A stretch of DNA of 64,000 nucleotides from Bog-473 sp963787485 (GTDB lineage: Bacteria; Actinomycetota; Acidimicrobiia; Acidimicrobiales; RAAP-2). Position 1 is the stretch's first letter; each line of letters opens with the position of its first letter. A model generated the notes under the pieces. It was not told where the DNA came from. It saw only the letters and a list, made by a program, of their open reading frames with translations, and did not search any database. Below are positions 54,469 to 62,646 of the stretch, piece after piece. The position numbers were made by a program, and so were the translations under genes. The stretch lies in NCBI GenBank assembly GCA_963787485.1, contig CAWBDF010000006.1:434001-498000 (forward strand), written 5' to 3'.

Positions 54469-54858
54469 TCAGGTGGACGGAAAGACCCAGTCGTCGGGTA
54501 CGCGAACACTCACCATGACCATGTGTTCGTCGCCGCAGTCCCGGCTGTAGTGGCCCTTCGTGCCGACATCGTCGGTGAAGAGCACGTCGCCACGCTCGAG
54601 GAGGCAACGGTCACCCGACGTGGTGATGATTTCGTGTTGGCCTTGCAACATGACCAGAAATTGGCGCCAAGGCGCAGCGTGAATGCTCTCATCCGTTTGT
54701 CGCTCGACCATCGACGCGAGGGCCACAGTCGTCGCAGGTATCCCGAGCAGACCTTCGGCCTTGGTGTCACCCACTGCAGGGTTTTCAAATTTCGACAAGT
54801 CGATCTGAGTCAGGCGAGTCTCACCGCTCTCGTCACCGTGTAGCCGGTAGATATTCAC
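54469..54858 (-). CDS. Cupin-domain protein
   Basis: The 129-aa small beta-barrel has APWRQFLVMLQGQHEIITTS and GDRCLLERGDVLFTDDVGTK, followed by GHYSRDCGDEHMVMVSVRVP. The pattern fits a cupin_2-type fold. Metal-binding His residues are few (H in GQHE and GHYS), so catalysis is uncertain. GTG 54858 has GAGGAGAAAGC upstream. It sits between the amidohydrolase and the SDR and is likely part of the same catabolic set. Confidence 0.72.
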   Translation of the reverse strand: MNIYRLHGDESGETRLTQIDLSKFENPAVGDTKAEGLLGIPATTVALASMVERQTDESIHAAPWRQFLVMLQGQHEIITTSGDRCLLERGDVLFTDDVGTKGHYSRDCGDEHMVMVSVRVPDDWVFPST

Positions 54859-55089
54859 GCTTTCTCCTCATTCCGGGGAGCTTGACCCCGTGGACGCGGG
54901 CCGCCCTTGGAGAGCACCCGTCCTAGGTCTCGGGAATCGGCCACCGCCGCAGTGTGACACAGGGTCTCATCCTTGTGAAATGGTTTCTCCGTGTGTGGCC
55001 TTTGTGCGCGTCACCGACCCGGACGGATCCTGCGACCGGGGCCCGAGTAGCCTTCATCACCGGGATTTCGAAAATAGAAGGGGGCCACA

Positions 55090-55956
55090 ATGGCCGGTCG
55101 AGTGGAGGGAAAGGTCGCATTCATCACCGGTGCGGCACGAGGGCAGGGCAGGAGCCACGCCATCCGTCTGGCGGAAGAGGGCGCCGACATCATCGCCGTC
55201 GACATCTGCGAGCAGATCGAATCCAACCTCTATCCGTTGGCGACGCCCGAGGACCTCGAAGAGACCGCCAAGGCGGTGGAGAACGCCGGACGGCGGATCG
55301 TTGCCCGGCAGGCCGACGTCCGAGAGAGGGCATCGCTCAAGGCCGTCCTCGAGGAAGGCGTGAGTGAGTTCGGCCATCTCGAGATCGTCGTGGCCAATGC
55401 CGGGATCATGCCGATGGGCATGGAAAATCCCATGGACTTCGTCGATGCCACAGACGTCGATCTGATCGGGGTGATGAACGCGGCCGCGGCCGCCATTCCC
55501 TACCTCCCCGATGGGGCATCCATCGTCATCACCGGCTCCACCGCCGCGCTCATGCCCGGGACCTTGCAGGCGGAGAGCATGGGCACCGGCGGGTTGGGGT
55601 ATTCGTGGTCCAAGCAGACCATTGTGAGCTACTCGGAGAACCTCGCTCTCAGCCTGATGCGACGGATGATCCGGGTCAACGCCGTGCATCCCACACATTG
55701 CAACACCGACCTCATCCACAACAAGCAGATGTACAAGGTCTTCCGCCCGGATCTCGAGAACCCGACGGAGGAGGACGTCTTGCCGGTGTATACCCATTTC
55801 CAGGGGATGCCTGTCCCGTACATCGAGCCGTTCGACGTGTCGAACGCGGTCTTGTTCTTGGCGTCAGACGAATCTCGCTACGTGACCGGGCAACAGTTAC
55901 GCGTCGATGCGGGCTGCCTGCTGCGCTGGCCAAATGGGCCGCAGGTCCAAAGATGA
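55090..55956 (+). CDS. Mycofactocin-type short-chain dehydrogenase
   Basis: The 288-aa SDR begins VEGKVAFITGAARGQGRSHA and RLAEEGADIIAVDICEQIES. This sequence and the insertion after it (LYPLATPEDLEETAKAVENA) are typical of mycofactocin-coupled SDRs that hold NAD tightly. Catalytic Ser lies in GSTAALMPG, Tyr and Lys in YSWSKQTIVSY. It oxidises alcohols or carbonyls of small molecules. Ribosome site GAAGGGGGCC lies before ATG 55090. The mycofactocin maturation genes are not in the window. Confidence 0.85.
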   Translation: MAGRVEGKVAFITGAARGQGRSHAIRLAEEGADIIAVDICEQIESNLYPLATPEDLEETAKAVENAGRRIVARQADVRERASLKAVLEEGVSEFGHLEIVVANAGIMPMGMENPMDFVDATDVDLIGVMNAAAAAIPYLPDGASIVITGSTAALMPGTLQAESMGTGGLGYSWSKQTIVSYSENLALSLMRRMIRVNAVHPTHCNTDLIHNKQMYKVFRPDLENPTEEDVLPVYTHFQGMPVPYIEPFDVSNAVLFLASDESRYVTGQQLRVDAGCLLRWPNGPQVQR

Positions 55957-56034
55957 CTCGAGCCTGAGCCAGCCGATCGGGCACGGCGCTAGCGTCGCTT
56001 CTTGCGTGTGGCCGGAGACAAGGAGGTTTTGTTC

Positions 56035-56745
56035 GTGACTACGTTCGTTCTGGTTCACGGGGCTGCACACGGCGGGTGGTGTTACGGACCCGTCGCCCGC
56101 CTTCTCCGCGAGAAGGGTCACGATGTACTGACTCCAACCCTGACCGGTACGGGTGAGCGAAGCCATTTGATCGATCGTTCGGTGGACCTCGATACTCATA
56201 TCACCGATGTCGTCAACGTATTGGTCTACGAGGACCTGAGGGATGTCGTCCTCGTCGGACATAGCTACGCGGGAATGGTGATAACCGGCGTCGCCGACCG
56301 CGCCTTGGATCGAATCGGGCATCTGGTCTTCTTGGATGCAGCCCAACCAAGAAATGGCGAGGCCTTGGTGGACCTCGTCGCCGGACTGGAACATTTGAAG
56401 GATGCGGGCACAATGGTCGACGGGGTGCAGCTGATTCTCACGCCCGACAACGGGCATACCTATGGAGTCACCGACCCGGATACCTGTGCTTGGATGTTGC
56501 AGCGTCTCACTCCTCATCCGTGGCGCACATTCAGCCAGCCTCTCGTGCTTGAGCATGAGGCTGAGGTACTCGGCCTTCCGTCCACCGCAATCACATGTCC
56601 CGACACGCTGGAACGTCAGCCGACCCAGAACAACATTGCTCGTGCGAATGCCGCCGACAACGTGTGGCATCTCGATGGCGGCCACGACCTAATGCTCGTA
56701 GATCCCGAAGGGGTTGTCGAGCTCCTGCTCCGTGTGGCGGTCTGA
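56035..56745 (+). CDS. Alpha/beta hydrolase
   Basis: The 236-aa hydrolase begins TTFVLVHGAAHGGWCYGPVA, with the oxyanion-hole HG. The nucleophile elbow is VVLVGHSYAGMVITGVAD (Ser in GHSYAG), a possible acid lies in LVFLDAAQPRNGE, and the His is in HLDGGHDLMLVDPEG. It resembles the salicylate-esterase/EstC-like group of lipases and esterases. GTG 56035 follows AGACAAGGAGG at about 9 nt. It lies just after the SDR gene and is likely co-expressed. It is convergent with arsR. Confidence 0.85.
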   Translation: MTTFVLVHGAAHGGWCYGPVARLLREKGHDVLTPTLTGTGERSHLIDRSVDLDTHITDVVNVLVYEDLRDVVLVGHSYAGMVITGVADRALDRIGHLVFLDAAQPRNGEALVDLVAGLEHLKDAGTMVDGVQLILTPDNGHTYGVTDPDTCAWMLQRLTPHPWRTFSQPLVLEHEAEVLGLPSTAITCPDTLERQPTQNNIARANAADNVWHLDGGHDLMLVDPEGVVELLLRVAV

Positions 56746-56762
56746 GGGACGACACTTCCGGC

Positions 56763-57111
56763 TCAGCCGTCGATGGCCGCCCGGAGTTCGGACAGACGAT
56801 CGCGATTCGAGCGAGTACCAGACCCATTTTCCCCGTCGATCTCCCTGCACGAGACCGGCTTCGCTCAAGACTCTCAAGTGATGTGACACGGTCGGTTGGC
56901 TCTTGGCTAGGGGCTCCACGAAGTCGCACACGCAGACCTCACCCTCGGCTGAGGCGGCGAGGATGCTCAGGACCCGCAGGCGGACCGGGTCTGCGAGCGC
57001 GCTGAACCCGTTGGCCAGCACGGTGGCATCGGAGGTGTCGAGAGGTGCGGTCAGAACGGATGCGCAGCACTCTGTGGATCGGACCTTCGTCGCAGCGGCC
57101 TGCCTGCCCAT
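56763..57111 (-). pseudogene. arsR: ArsR-family arsenic repressor, frameshifted at its C-terminus
   Basis: It reads ATVLANGFSALADPVRLRVL, SILAASAEGEVCVCDFVEPL, AKSQPTVSHHLRVLSEAGLV and QGDRRGKWVWYSL. This winged-helix repressor has the CVC arsenite-binding motif in helix 3 and an extra Cys pair near the N-terminus (STECCASVL). As read it runs to 56689 with a foreign tail. Dropping one base near 56810 gives NRDRLSELRAAIDG and a TGA at 56763, the usual end. ATG 57111 follows AAGGGG. It controls the divergent arsI-like operon through the operator at 57135. Confidence 0.85.
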
Positions 57112-57134
57112 GTGACCCCTTCCATTGACATCTA

Positions 57135-57164
57135 TCGATGTATCGGCCATACTCGATACATCGA
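57135..57164. promoter_or_regulatory. ArsR operator (10-bp perfect inverted repeat)
   Basis: TCGATGTATC and GATACATCGA are separated by 10 bp between the arsR and arsI-like starts. A third half-like TTCGATAT follows at 57170. The placement and palindrome fit an ArsR-family binding site that represses both directions until arsenic binds. Confidence 0.75.
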
Positions 57165-57192
57165 CCGAATTCGATATTACAGGGAGGTCCCC

Positions 57193-57681
57193 ATGTCCAG
57201 GGTCCAACTCGCACTCAACGTCAGCGACATTGACGAAGCAGTCGAGTTCTACTCCAAGCTCTTCGGGACCGAGCCGGCCAAGCGTCAGCCGGGCTACGCC
57301 AACTTCGCCATCGTGAACCCGCCACTCAAGCTGGTCCTGATGGAGGATCACTCGGCACGGGGTCACGGGACGATCGGCGCACTGAACCACCTTGGCGTCG
57401 AGGTCGAGACCACCGACGAGGTGATGGCAGCGACGAGGCGCCTGAGCGAGACGGGGCTCGAGACCGAGCTCGAGGAGCAGACCACTTGTTGCTATGCCGT
57501 CCAGGACAAGGTCTGGGTGAGCGACCCCGACGGCGGGCCGTGGGAGATCTACACCGTTCTGGCCGACGCCCCGGCTGAGTCCGGCCTCGCCGGCGACGGG
57601 TCCTGCTGCGTTCCCGAGGCCGTTGGGAGCGTCCCTGTGACGGTCGGTGCCACTGAGGCCACCTCACCCTCCTGCTGCTGA
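57193..57681 (+). CDS. arsI: ArsI/CadI-like vicinal-oxygen-chelate protein
   Basis: The 162-aa glyoxalase/dioxygenase-fold protein begins SRVQLALNVSDIDEAVEFYS. Gln5, His66 and Glu118 fall where ArsI binds Fe(II). Cys99-Cys100 in EEQTTCCYAVQDK form the methylarsenite-binding pair of ArsI C-As lyases. The C-terminus carries further Cys pairs (DGSCCVPE and a final SCC), which may bind arsenic too. AGGGAGG precedes ATG 57193. It is the first gene of the operon driven from the ArsR operator. It could degrade organoarsenicals; a metal-induced CadI-type role is the alternative. Confidence 0.82.
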   Translation: MSRVQLALNVSDIDEAVEFYSKLFGTEPAKRQPGYANFAIVNPPLKLVLMEDHSARGHGTIGALNHLGVEVETTDEVMAATRRLSETGLETELEEQTTCCYAVQDKVWVSDPDGGPWEIYTVLADAPAESGLAGDGSCCVPEAVGSVPVTVGATEATSPSCC

Positions 57682-57708
57682 GCGACGTCGTCGATCGGGG
57701 ACAGCGTC

Positions 57709-58443
57709 ATGAGGGACACGGTCTTGTGGCGGCGCCTGCTCGCAGAGTTCTTGGGCAGCGCCTTCCTGGCCGCCATCGTCATCGGCTCGGGCATCGCCGC
57801 CCAGAATCTCTCCCCGGGCAACGTCGGCCTCCAGCTCTTCGAGAACGCCGCGGCAACAGCGACGGGCCTCTTCGCCATCATCTTGATGTTCGGCCCCATC
57901 TCTGGCGGTCATTTCAATCCGATCGTTTCCTTCGTCGACGCCGGATTCGGGGGCCTCAAGTGGAGGGATGCTGCGGCGTATCTGCCTTTCCAGATTGTCG
58001 GGTGCATCGGTGGGGCGATCCTTGCCAATGTCATGTTCTCCGAGGCCGCCATCTCCATCTCGACCAAGCACCGGGCCTCGGGGCCGCACTGGCTCTCCGA
58101 GGTTGTGGCCACCATCGGGCTGATGCTGGTGATCTTCGCCCTGGCGCGCTCGGGGCGGTCCCATCTCGCCCCGGCCGCCGTCGGCGCCTACATCGGCGCG
58201 GCCTACTTCTTCACCAGCTCGACGAGCTTCGCCAACCCCGCCATCACCGTCGGACGCATGTTCTCCAACACCTTCGCCGGCATCGCCCCCTCCTCCGCCC
58301 CGAACTTCATCTCCGCCCAGGTCGTCGGTGGTGTGCTGGCTTTCGGACTGATCAAGGGGCTGTACCCGGGCATGACGAAAACAGAAGCCGCGGACGTCAT
58401 AGAGCCGCACCTCCGCGAAGAGAGCGACCTTGAGACCCACTGA
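57709..58443 (+). CDS. aqpS: Aquaglyceroporin-type channel of an ars operon (AqpS-like)
   Basis: The 244-aa MIP-family channel has six helices and two half-helix loops: ISGGHFNPIVS (first NPA box is NPI) and SFANPAITVGRMFSNTFAGI (second box is NPA with the Arg filter). It starts LLAEFLGSAFLAAIVIGSGI. In ars operons such channels let trivalent arsenicals leave the cell down their gradient. It follows the arsI-like gene by 27 bp and precedes the flavoprotein by 30 bp, so all three are likely one operon. Confidence 0.88.
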   Translation: MRDTVLWRRLLAEFLGSAFLAAIVIGSGIAAQNLSPGNVGLQLFENAAATATGLFAIILMFGPISGGHFNPIVSFVDAGFGGLKWRDAAAYLPFQIVGCIGGAILANVMFSEAAISISTKHRASGPHWLSEVVATIGLMLVIFALARSGRSHLAPAAVGAYIGAAYFFTSSTSFANPAITVGRMFSNTFAGIAPSSAPNFISAQVVGGVLAFGLIKGLYPGMTKTEAADVIEPHLREESDLETH

Positions 58444-58473
58444 CCTTCTCCACCCTCCTCGAAAGGACGTCAC

Positions 58474-59898
58474 ATGCATCTGGTAGCGATCGGAGGCAGC
58501 GACGCCGGCATCAGCGCCGCACTGCGCGCCCGGGAGCTCGATCCGACGACGGAGGTCACCGTCGTCGTCGCCGACGCCTACCCCAACTTCTCAATCTGCG
58601 GCATCCCTTACTACGTCTCTGGCGAGGTGACCCACTGGCGCAACTTGGCCCATCGCACCCTCGACGACCTGAAGGCGACCGGCATGCAGGTTCGGCTGAA
58701 CACATTGGCCACCAAGATCGACGTGGCTAGACGCCGGCTCCACGTGGTCGACGACTCAGGGGTCGAAGATCAGCTCGCCTACGACCAGCTCGTGGTGGGG
58801 ACCGGCGCCACCTCGGCCAGGCCGCCCATCGAGGGGCTGGTCGGCGCCGATGCCCTCGGGGCGTCCGACGGGGTGCACCTGCTCCACTCCATAGGGGACA
58901 CCTTCGAGCTGGTGCGCACGCTCGAAGAAGGTCGGCCCGCCAGCGCGGTCATCGTGGGCGCCGGCTATATCGGTCTCGAGATGGCCGAGGGCCTTGAGGC
59001 CCGGGGTCTGTCGGTCACCCAGTTCGAGCAGCTTCCCGAGGTGCTCCCCACGGTCGACCCGAGCCTGGGCGCTCTGGTCAACGCGGAGTTGACTGCGCAC
59101 GGCATCGACGTGCGGACCAACACGACGGTCAAGCGGGTGAGCCGAGCACCCCGGGGTTCGGCTGGCCGCTTCCAGATCGACGCCGTCGAGTCCTCTGGGA
59201 CCGAAGTGACGGCCCTGGCCGACATGGTCCTCGTGGTCGTCGGCGTACGTCCTGACACGGCGCTGGCGGCCGCCGCGGGAGCCGAGCTCGGCGTCGGCCG
59301 GGCTCTCAGTGTGGACCGGGGCATGCGCACCAACCTCGAACGCGTCTTCGCCGCCGGAGACTGCGTCGTGACCCACCATCGCCTGATGGGCCTGACGTAC
59401 CTGCCGCTCGGCACCACGGCCCACAAACAGGGTCGGGTGGCGGGCGAGAATGCCATCGGGGGGAGCGCCGAGTTCGCCGGAAGTCTGGGGACCCAGGTCG
59501 TCAAGGTCTTCGACATGGTGGCGTCGCGCACCGGTCTTCGCGACCAGGAGGCGGCTGCTGCCGGCTTCGACCCGGTCACCGCCGAGTTCGAGGCCGACGA
59601 CCACAAGGCGTACTACCCGGGGAGCCATCGCATCCGGATGCGCTACACCGGGGATCGCACCACTGGTCGGCTCCTAGGGGTCCAGCTCTTCGGCCATCGC
59701 CACGCCGAAGTGGCCAAACGGATCGACATCGCGGCCGCCGCCATCTTCAACGAGATGACCGTGGATGCCATGAGCGACCTCGACCTCTCTTACACGCCCC
59801 CCCTCGGCAGTCCGTGGGATGCAGTGCAGATGGGGGCACAGGCCTGGGTCCGAGAAACTGGGCGAAACGGTGACTCAGCTGGTGCGCAGTCGCGGTGA
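58474..59898 (+). CDS. FAD-dependent pyridine nucleotide-disulfide oxidoreductase (CoA-disulfide-reductase-like)
   Basis: The 474-aa flavoenzyme has the FAD-binding start HLVAIGGSDAGISAALRARE. The single redox cysteine (Cys42) lies in YPNFSICGIPYYVSGEVTHW. The NAD(P)-binding block is SAVIVGAGYIGLEMAEGLEA, and the second FAD motif is LERVFAAGDCVVTHH. A C-terminal dimerisation domain follows. This is the CoA-disulfide reductase/NADH oxidase/peroxidase type, found as a regular member of actinobacterial ars operons. The start ATG 58474 has GAAAGGA upstream. Its substrate in arsenic resistance is not settled. Confidence 0.85.
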   Translation: MHLVAIGGSDAGISAALRARELDPTTEVTVVVADAYPNFSICGIPYYVSGEVTHWRNLAHRTLDDLKATGMQVRLNTLATKIDVARRRLHVVDDSGVEDQLAYDQLVVGTGATSARPPIEGLVGADALGASDGVHLLHSIGDTFELVRTLEEGRPASAVIVGAGYIGLEMAEGLEARGLSVTQFEQLPEVLPTVDPSLGALVNAELTAHGIDVRTNTTVKRVSRAPRGSAGRFQIDAVESSGTEVTALADMVLVVVGVRPDTALAAAAGAELGVGRALSVDRGMRTNLERVFAAGDCVVTHHRLMGLTYLPLGTTAHKQGRVAGENAIGGSAEFAGSLGTQVVKVFDMVASRTGLRDQEAAAAGFDPVTAEFEADDHKAYYPGSHRIRMRYTGDRTTGRLLGVQLFGHRHAEVAKRIDIAAAAIFNEMTVDAMSDLDLSYTPPLGSPWDAVQMGAQAWVRETGRNGDSAGAQSR

Positions 59899-59949
59899 CC
59901 AAGTGGCGGGCCCTCTTTGCAGAGACGTTCGCCAAGCCGTCTCGAAGCC

Positions 59950-60723
59950 CTAGACCACCGCGCCCGCGCTCGTGTGGATCGTCTGACCCGTGATCTGGCG
60001 GCTTGCTGCGGTGCACAAGAACGCGATCACCGCTCCGACGTCGTCCGGAGTTGAGATTCGCCGGAGAAGGTTGGCCGTGCGGCCCTTCTCGGTGAGTCGC
60101 TCGATGGCGCTGGGATCTCCCATCATGGCGGCAGCCGCCATCGGTGTCGCCGTCAGACCGGGTGCCACCGCGTTGACATTTATGGCGTGCGAGCCGAGCT
60201 GCGCCGCCGCGGTGCGCGTCAGAGCAAGCAGTCCGGCCTTCGAACACGCATACGCAGTCTCGGACTCAGCTCGGACGGCCGAACTCGAGCTGACATTGAC
60301 GATGCGGCCGCCCGACGCCTGCTCAATGAGGCGAGCGGCCACCGCCTGCATGAGCAGAAATGGGGCGGCCAGGTTGACATGGTGGACGAGCTCCCAAGCG
60401 GCCATGGAGGTGTCCAGCAGGGAACCCTTCTGATAGACGCCCGCGGCGTTCACCAAGATGTCGACTCGAGCGTGACACTCCACGACAGCGTCGACAATGC
60501 TCGGAACCCCATCGAGGTCGGCCAGATCAGCGGTGTGCACCGAGACGCTCCGGCCAGCCGACGTGAGTTCGCTCGAGACGAGCTGCAGGCCCTCCTCGTC
60601 GACATCGACCAGAGCGAGGGTCGCTCCGAGCGACCCGAGACGCTGCGCCGCCGATCGGCCGATGCCTGAGGCACTGCCGGTCACCAGGGCGACTCGTCCA
60701 GTGAGTTCAGGTATCTCGTTCAC
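59950..60723 (-). CDS. Short-chain dehydrogenase/reductase (FabG-like)
   Basis: The 257-aa enzyme has GRVALVTGSASGIGRSAAQR, VDVDEEGLQLVSSELTSAGR, VDILVNAAGVYQKGS and IVNVSSSSAVRAE with the catalytic Ser. YACSK in ETAYACSKAGLLALTRTAAA and TGQTIHTSAGAVV at the end complete it. GTG 60723 has GAGGGAG upstream and fits the family; 60753 is a longer option. It is 56 bp downstream of the enoyl-CoA hydratase gene in the same direction. Probably a catabolic 3-hydroxyacyl or alcohol dehydrogenase. Confidence 0.85.
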   Translation of the reverse strand: MNEIPELTGRVALVTGSASGIGRSAAQRLGSLGATLALVDVDEEGLQLVSSELTSAGRSVSVHTADLADLDGVPSIVDAVVECHARVDILVNAAGVYQKGSLLDTSMAAWELVHHVNLAAPFLLMQAVAARLIEQASGGRIVNVSSSSAVRAESETAYACSKAGLLALTRTAAAQLGSHAINVNAVAPGLTATPMAAAAMMGDPSAIERLTEKGRTANLLRRISTPDDVGAVIAFLCTAASRQITGQTIHTSAGAVV

Positions 60724-60779
60724 GCACACTCCCTCGTCGGCGTCATCCAACACCCACCCGACTTCACAGATCTCGAAGA

Positions 60780-61577
60780 TCAGTCCTCGTCCCGGCCGAA
60801 TGACCCCCTCACCTCGTCGAACCGAGCTGGACGCTTCTCGAAGAAGCTCTGCTTTGCCTCGATCATCTCGGCGGCGGCCAGCGCTTCGCGCTTCAGCGCG
60901 TGCCAGGCTTCACCTTCGAACCGGTATCCCGTCTCCATGTCGAGGTGCTCGGTCCAGCGGACGGTGTCCTTGAACATGCGCATCATGGACGGTGACTTGG
61001 AGGCGATGGTTCTCCCCAGCCTCATCGCCTCCTCCATGAGATCGTCAGGCTCGTGGAGGGAGAAGACCGCACCGACGCGATAGGCCTCTTCTGCCGAGAT
61101 GTACTCGCCGGTGTAGAAGGCGTGCCGAGCATGGCCACGCGGAAACAGCTCACGCATGAGGCGCTGCCCGTTGCCACTGCCGATGTCGATCTCGGGCAGG
61201 CCGAAGCGAGCATTGGGCGAGGCGAGGACGATGTCCGCGGATGCGGTGATGGCGATCCCGTGGCCCAGGCACACTCCATTGACGGCTGCGATCACCGGAA
61301 CGGCACAGTCGACGATCGCCTGTATGTAGTTGCGCACGGCGCGTGGATTGTCGCGGGCGGGGTCGAGCGTGAACTTGTGCTCGCTCACGTCCTTTCCAGC
61401 GGTGAACGCCCGGGTCCCGGAACCGGTGATGAGCGCCACGTGCGCGTCATCGTCATCGGCCAAGCCATCAATGATGCGGCGCAATTCGTCCATGTACTCG
61501 TCAGGAAAGAGATTGAGCGGTGGGTTGTCGATGGTGATGACGACGACGTGGTCTTCCCGATCGATTCGCAACGGCAT
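60780..61577 (-). CDS. Enoyl-CoA hydratase/isomerase family protein
   Basis: The 265-aa crotonase-fold enzyme includes VVVITIDNPPLNLFPDEYMD, VALITGSGTRAFTAGKDVSE (oxyanion hole), VPVIAAVNGVCLGHGIAITA (second oxyanion Gly), ASPNARFGLPEIDIGSGNGQ and the C-terminal IEAKQSFFEKRPARFDE. In crotonases a Glu in the loop after the second glycine acts as base; here that segment is less typical, so hydratase or isomerase activity is open. It lies in a reverse-strand run with the DUF6282-like gene and the SDR, probably one operon. Confidence 0.85.
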   Translation of the reverse strand: MPLRIDREDHVVVITIDNPPLNLFPDEYMDELRRIIDGLADDDDAHVALITGSGTRAFTAGKDVSEHKFTLDPARDNPRAVRNYIQAIVDCAVPVIAAVNGVCLGHGIAITASADIVLASPNARFGLPEIDIGSGNGQRLMRELFPRGHARHAFYTGEYISAEEAYRVGAVFSLHEPDDLMEEAMRLGRTIASKSPSMMRMFKDTVRWTEHLDMETGYRFEGEAWHALKREALAAAEMIEAKQSFFEKRPARFDEVRGSFGRDED

Positions 61578-61621
61578 GTGTCACCCTGCCTTTCACGTGG
61601 GGGTGCGACCCAGTGTCCCTT

Positions 61622-62509
61622 TCAAGTGAGCGACAGCTGCAACAGGCGGCCGGGATTGACGCTCGCCATCAGCGCCAGATCTGACTCGGCCACCCCTGCC
61701 TGCCACAAGGATTCCAGGAATTCGAGCGTGCCGGGAGCGGGTGCCGGCAGAAACGAGCTGTTCCAGCCGTAGTCCGAGGCGATGGTGCATCGATGTGCCC
61801 CTACGGTCTCAATGAACTCGACGATCTCGGAGACGGGCCGCCCTCGGTCGCCCACATCACGACAGCTGAGCGCGGTCAACTCAATGGACGCGCCGAGCTC
61901 CGCCAATTCGCGGGACTGGGTCGGCGTGAGGCAAGGCCCAGCTCGATGGTCACCGGCGTGGGTGACGACGATGCGCGTCGTTCGCCCGTAGGCCTTGACG
62001 ACGGCATAGTGCTCGTCCGCAGCGATGTGCCCGGTCCCGACGATGGCCTCTGCTTCCCTGGCCAAGTCGAGGATCTCGCGGACCGCGGGGAGAAGGCCAC
62101 CCTCGTCGTCCAAGACCCGGACGGGACCCAAGGCGCGGCGCTGATCACTCATGCGTGTCTGATCGAAATCCACCGTGCTGTGGACTGTTGGAAGCCACAC
62201 CATCTTCGCTCCAAGCGAGAGAGCGAGCTCAATGGCGTACACGTTAAGTCCTCCCGTCGCATGGTCGGTGCAGATGCCGCCGAACACATGGAGTCCCGGC
62301 ACCGCCAGCTCGAGGTTCGCGCTCAAACCGGGCGATGCAAAGCCATGCGGCTTGAGGAGGATGGCGGCATAGCCTTCGTTCAATGCAGACCGGGCGCACT
62401 CCAAGGCCGGAATGCCGCTGTAGAAGGAACTGAGCCGCGCCGTTCCGCCGGGCGAATCGGGTCCAAAATGGCAATGCAGATCGACGGCGTTCTCGACACG
62501 GAAAGCCAG
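61622..62509 (-). CDS. DUF6282-family metal-dependent hydrolase-like protein, probable CTG start
   Basis: The 295-aa TIM-barrel protein begins near VENAVDLHCHFGPDSPGGTA, where D-L-H-C-H is the metal site of this amidohydrolase-like family. LLKPHGFASPGLSANLELAV, HVFGGICTDHATGGLNVYAI and KMVWLPTVHSTVDF complete the family pattern. The homology runs upstream of any ATG, GTG or TTG in frame up to a TGA. The only candidate that keeps the metal motif is CTG 62509, preceded by AGGAGGAG. A later TTG would lose the motif. The reaction is not established. It is divergent from the MFS gene. Confidence 0.78.
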   Translation of the reverse strand: MAFRVENAVDLHCHFGPDSPGGTARLSSFYSGIPALECARSALNEGYAAILLKPHGFASPGLSANLELAVPGLHVFGGICTDHATGGLNVYAIELALSLGAKMVWLPTVHSTVDFDQTRMSDQRRALGPVRVLDDEGGLLPAVREILDLAREAEAIVGTGHIAADEHYAVVKAYGRTTRIVVTHAGDHRAGPCLTPTQSRELAELGASIELTALSCRDVGDRGRPVSEIVEFIETVGAHRCTIASDYGWNSSFLPAPAPGTLEFLESLWQAGVAESDLALMASVNPGRLLQLSLT

Positions 62510-62646
62510 GGCTCCTCCTCACTTCGAGGGACGCACACCGTGCCCGGTGCGACGGACAGAACTCCAGGGATAGTGCCACAGCACCGTGCGTCAGTGGTGC
62601 AGCCTGCTACCGAGCGCGTCGGGCGCCGTGCCGTTATGGTGGCCGC

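Noticed and set aside
52808..54607. A reverse-strand open frame of 599 codons covering the NTF2-like and amidohydrolase genes
   Set aside because: It is antisense to two genes with clear family motifs and ribosome sites, is Arg/Pro-rich and shows no domain. Long antisense frames are expected in GC-rich DNA.
58756..59628. A 290-codon reverse-strand frame within the flavoprotein gene
   Set aside because: It is antisense to a gene with complete FAD, NAD and redox-Cys motifs, so it is a shadow of GC-rich codon usage.
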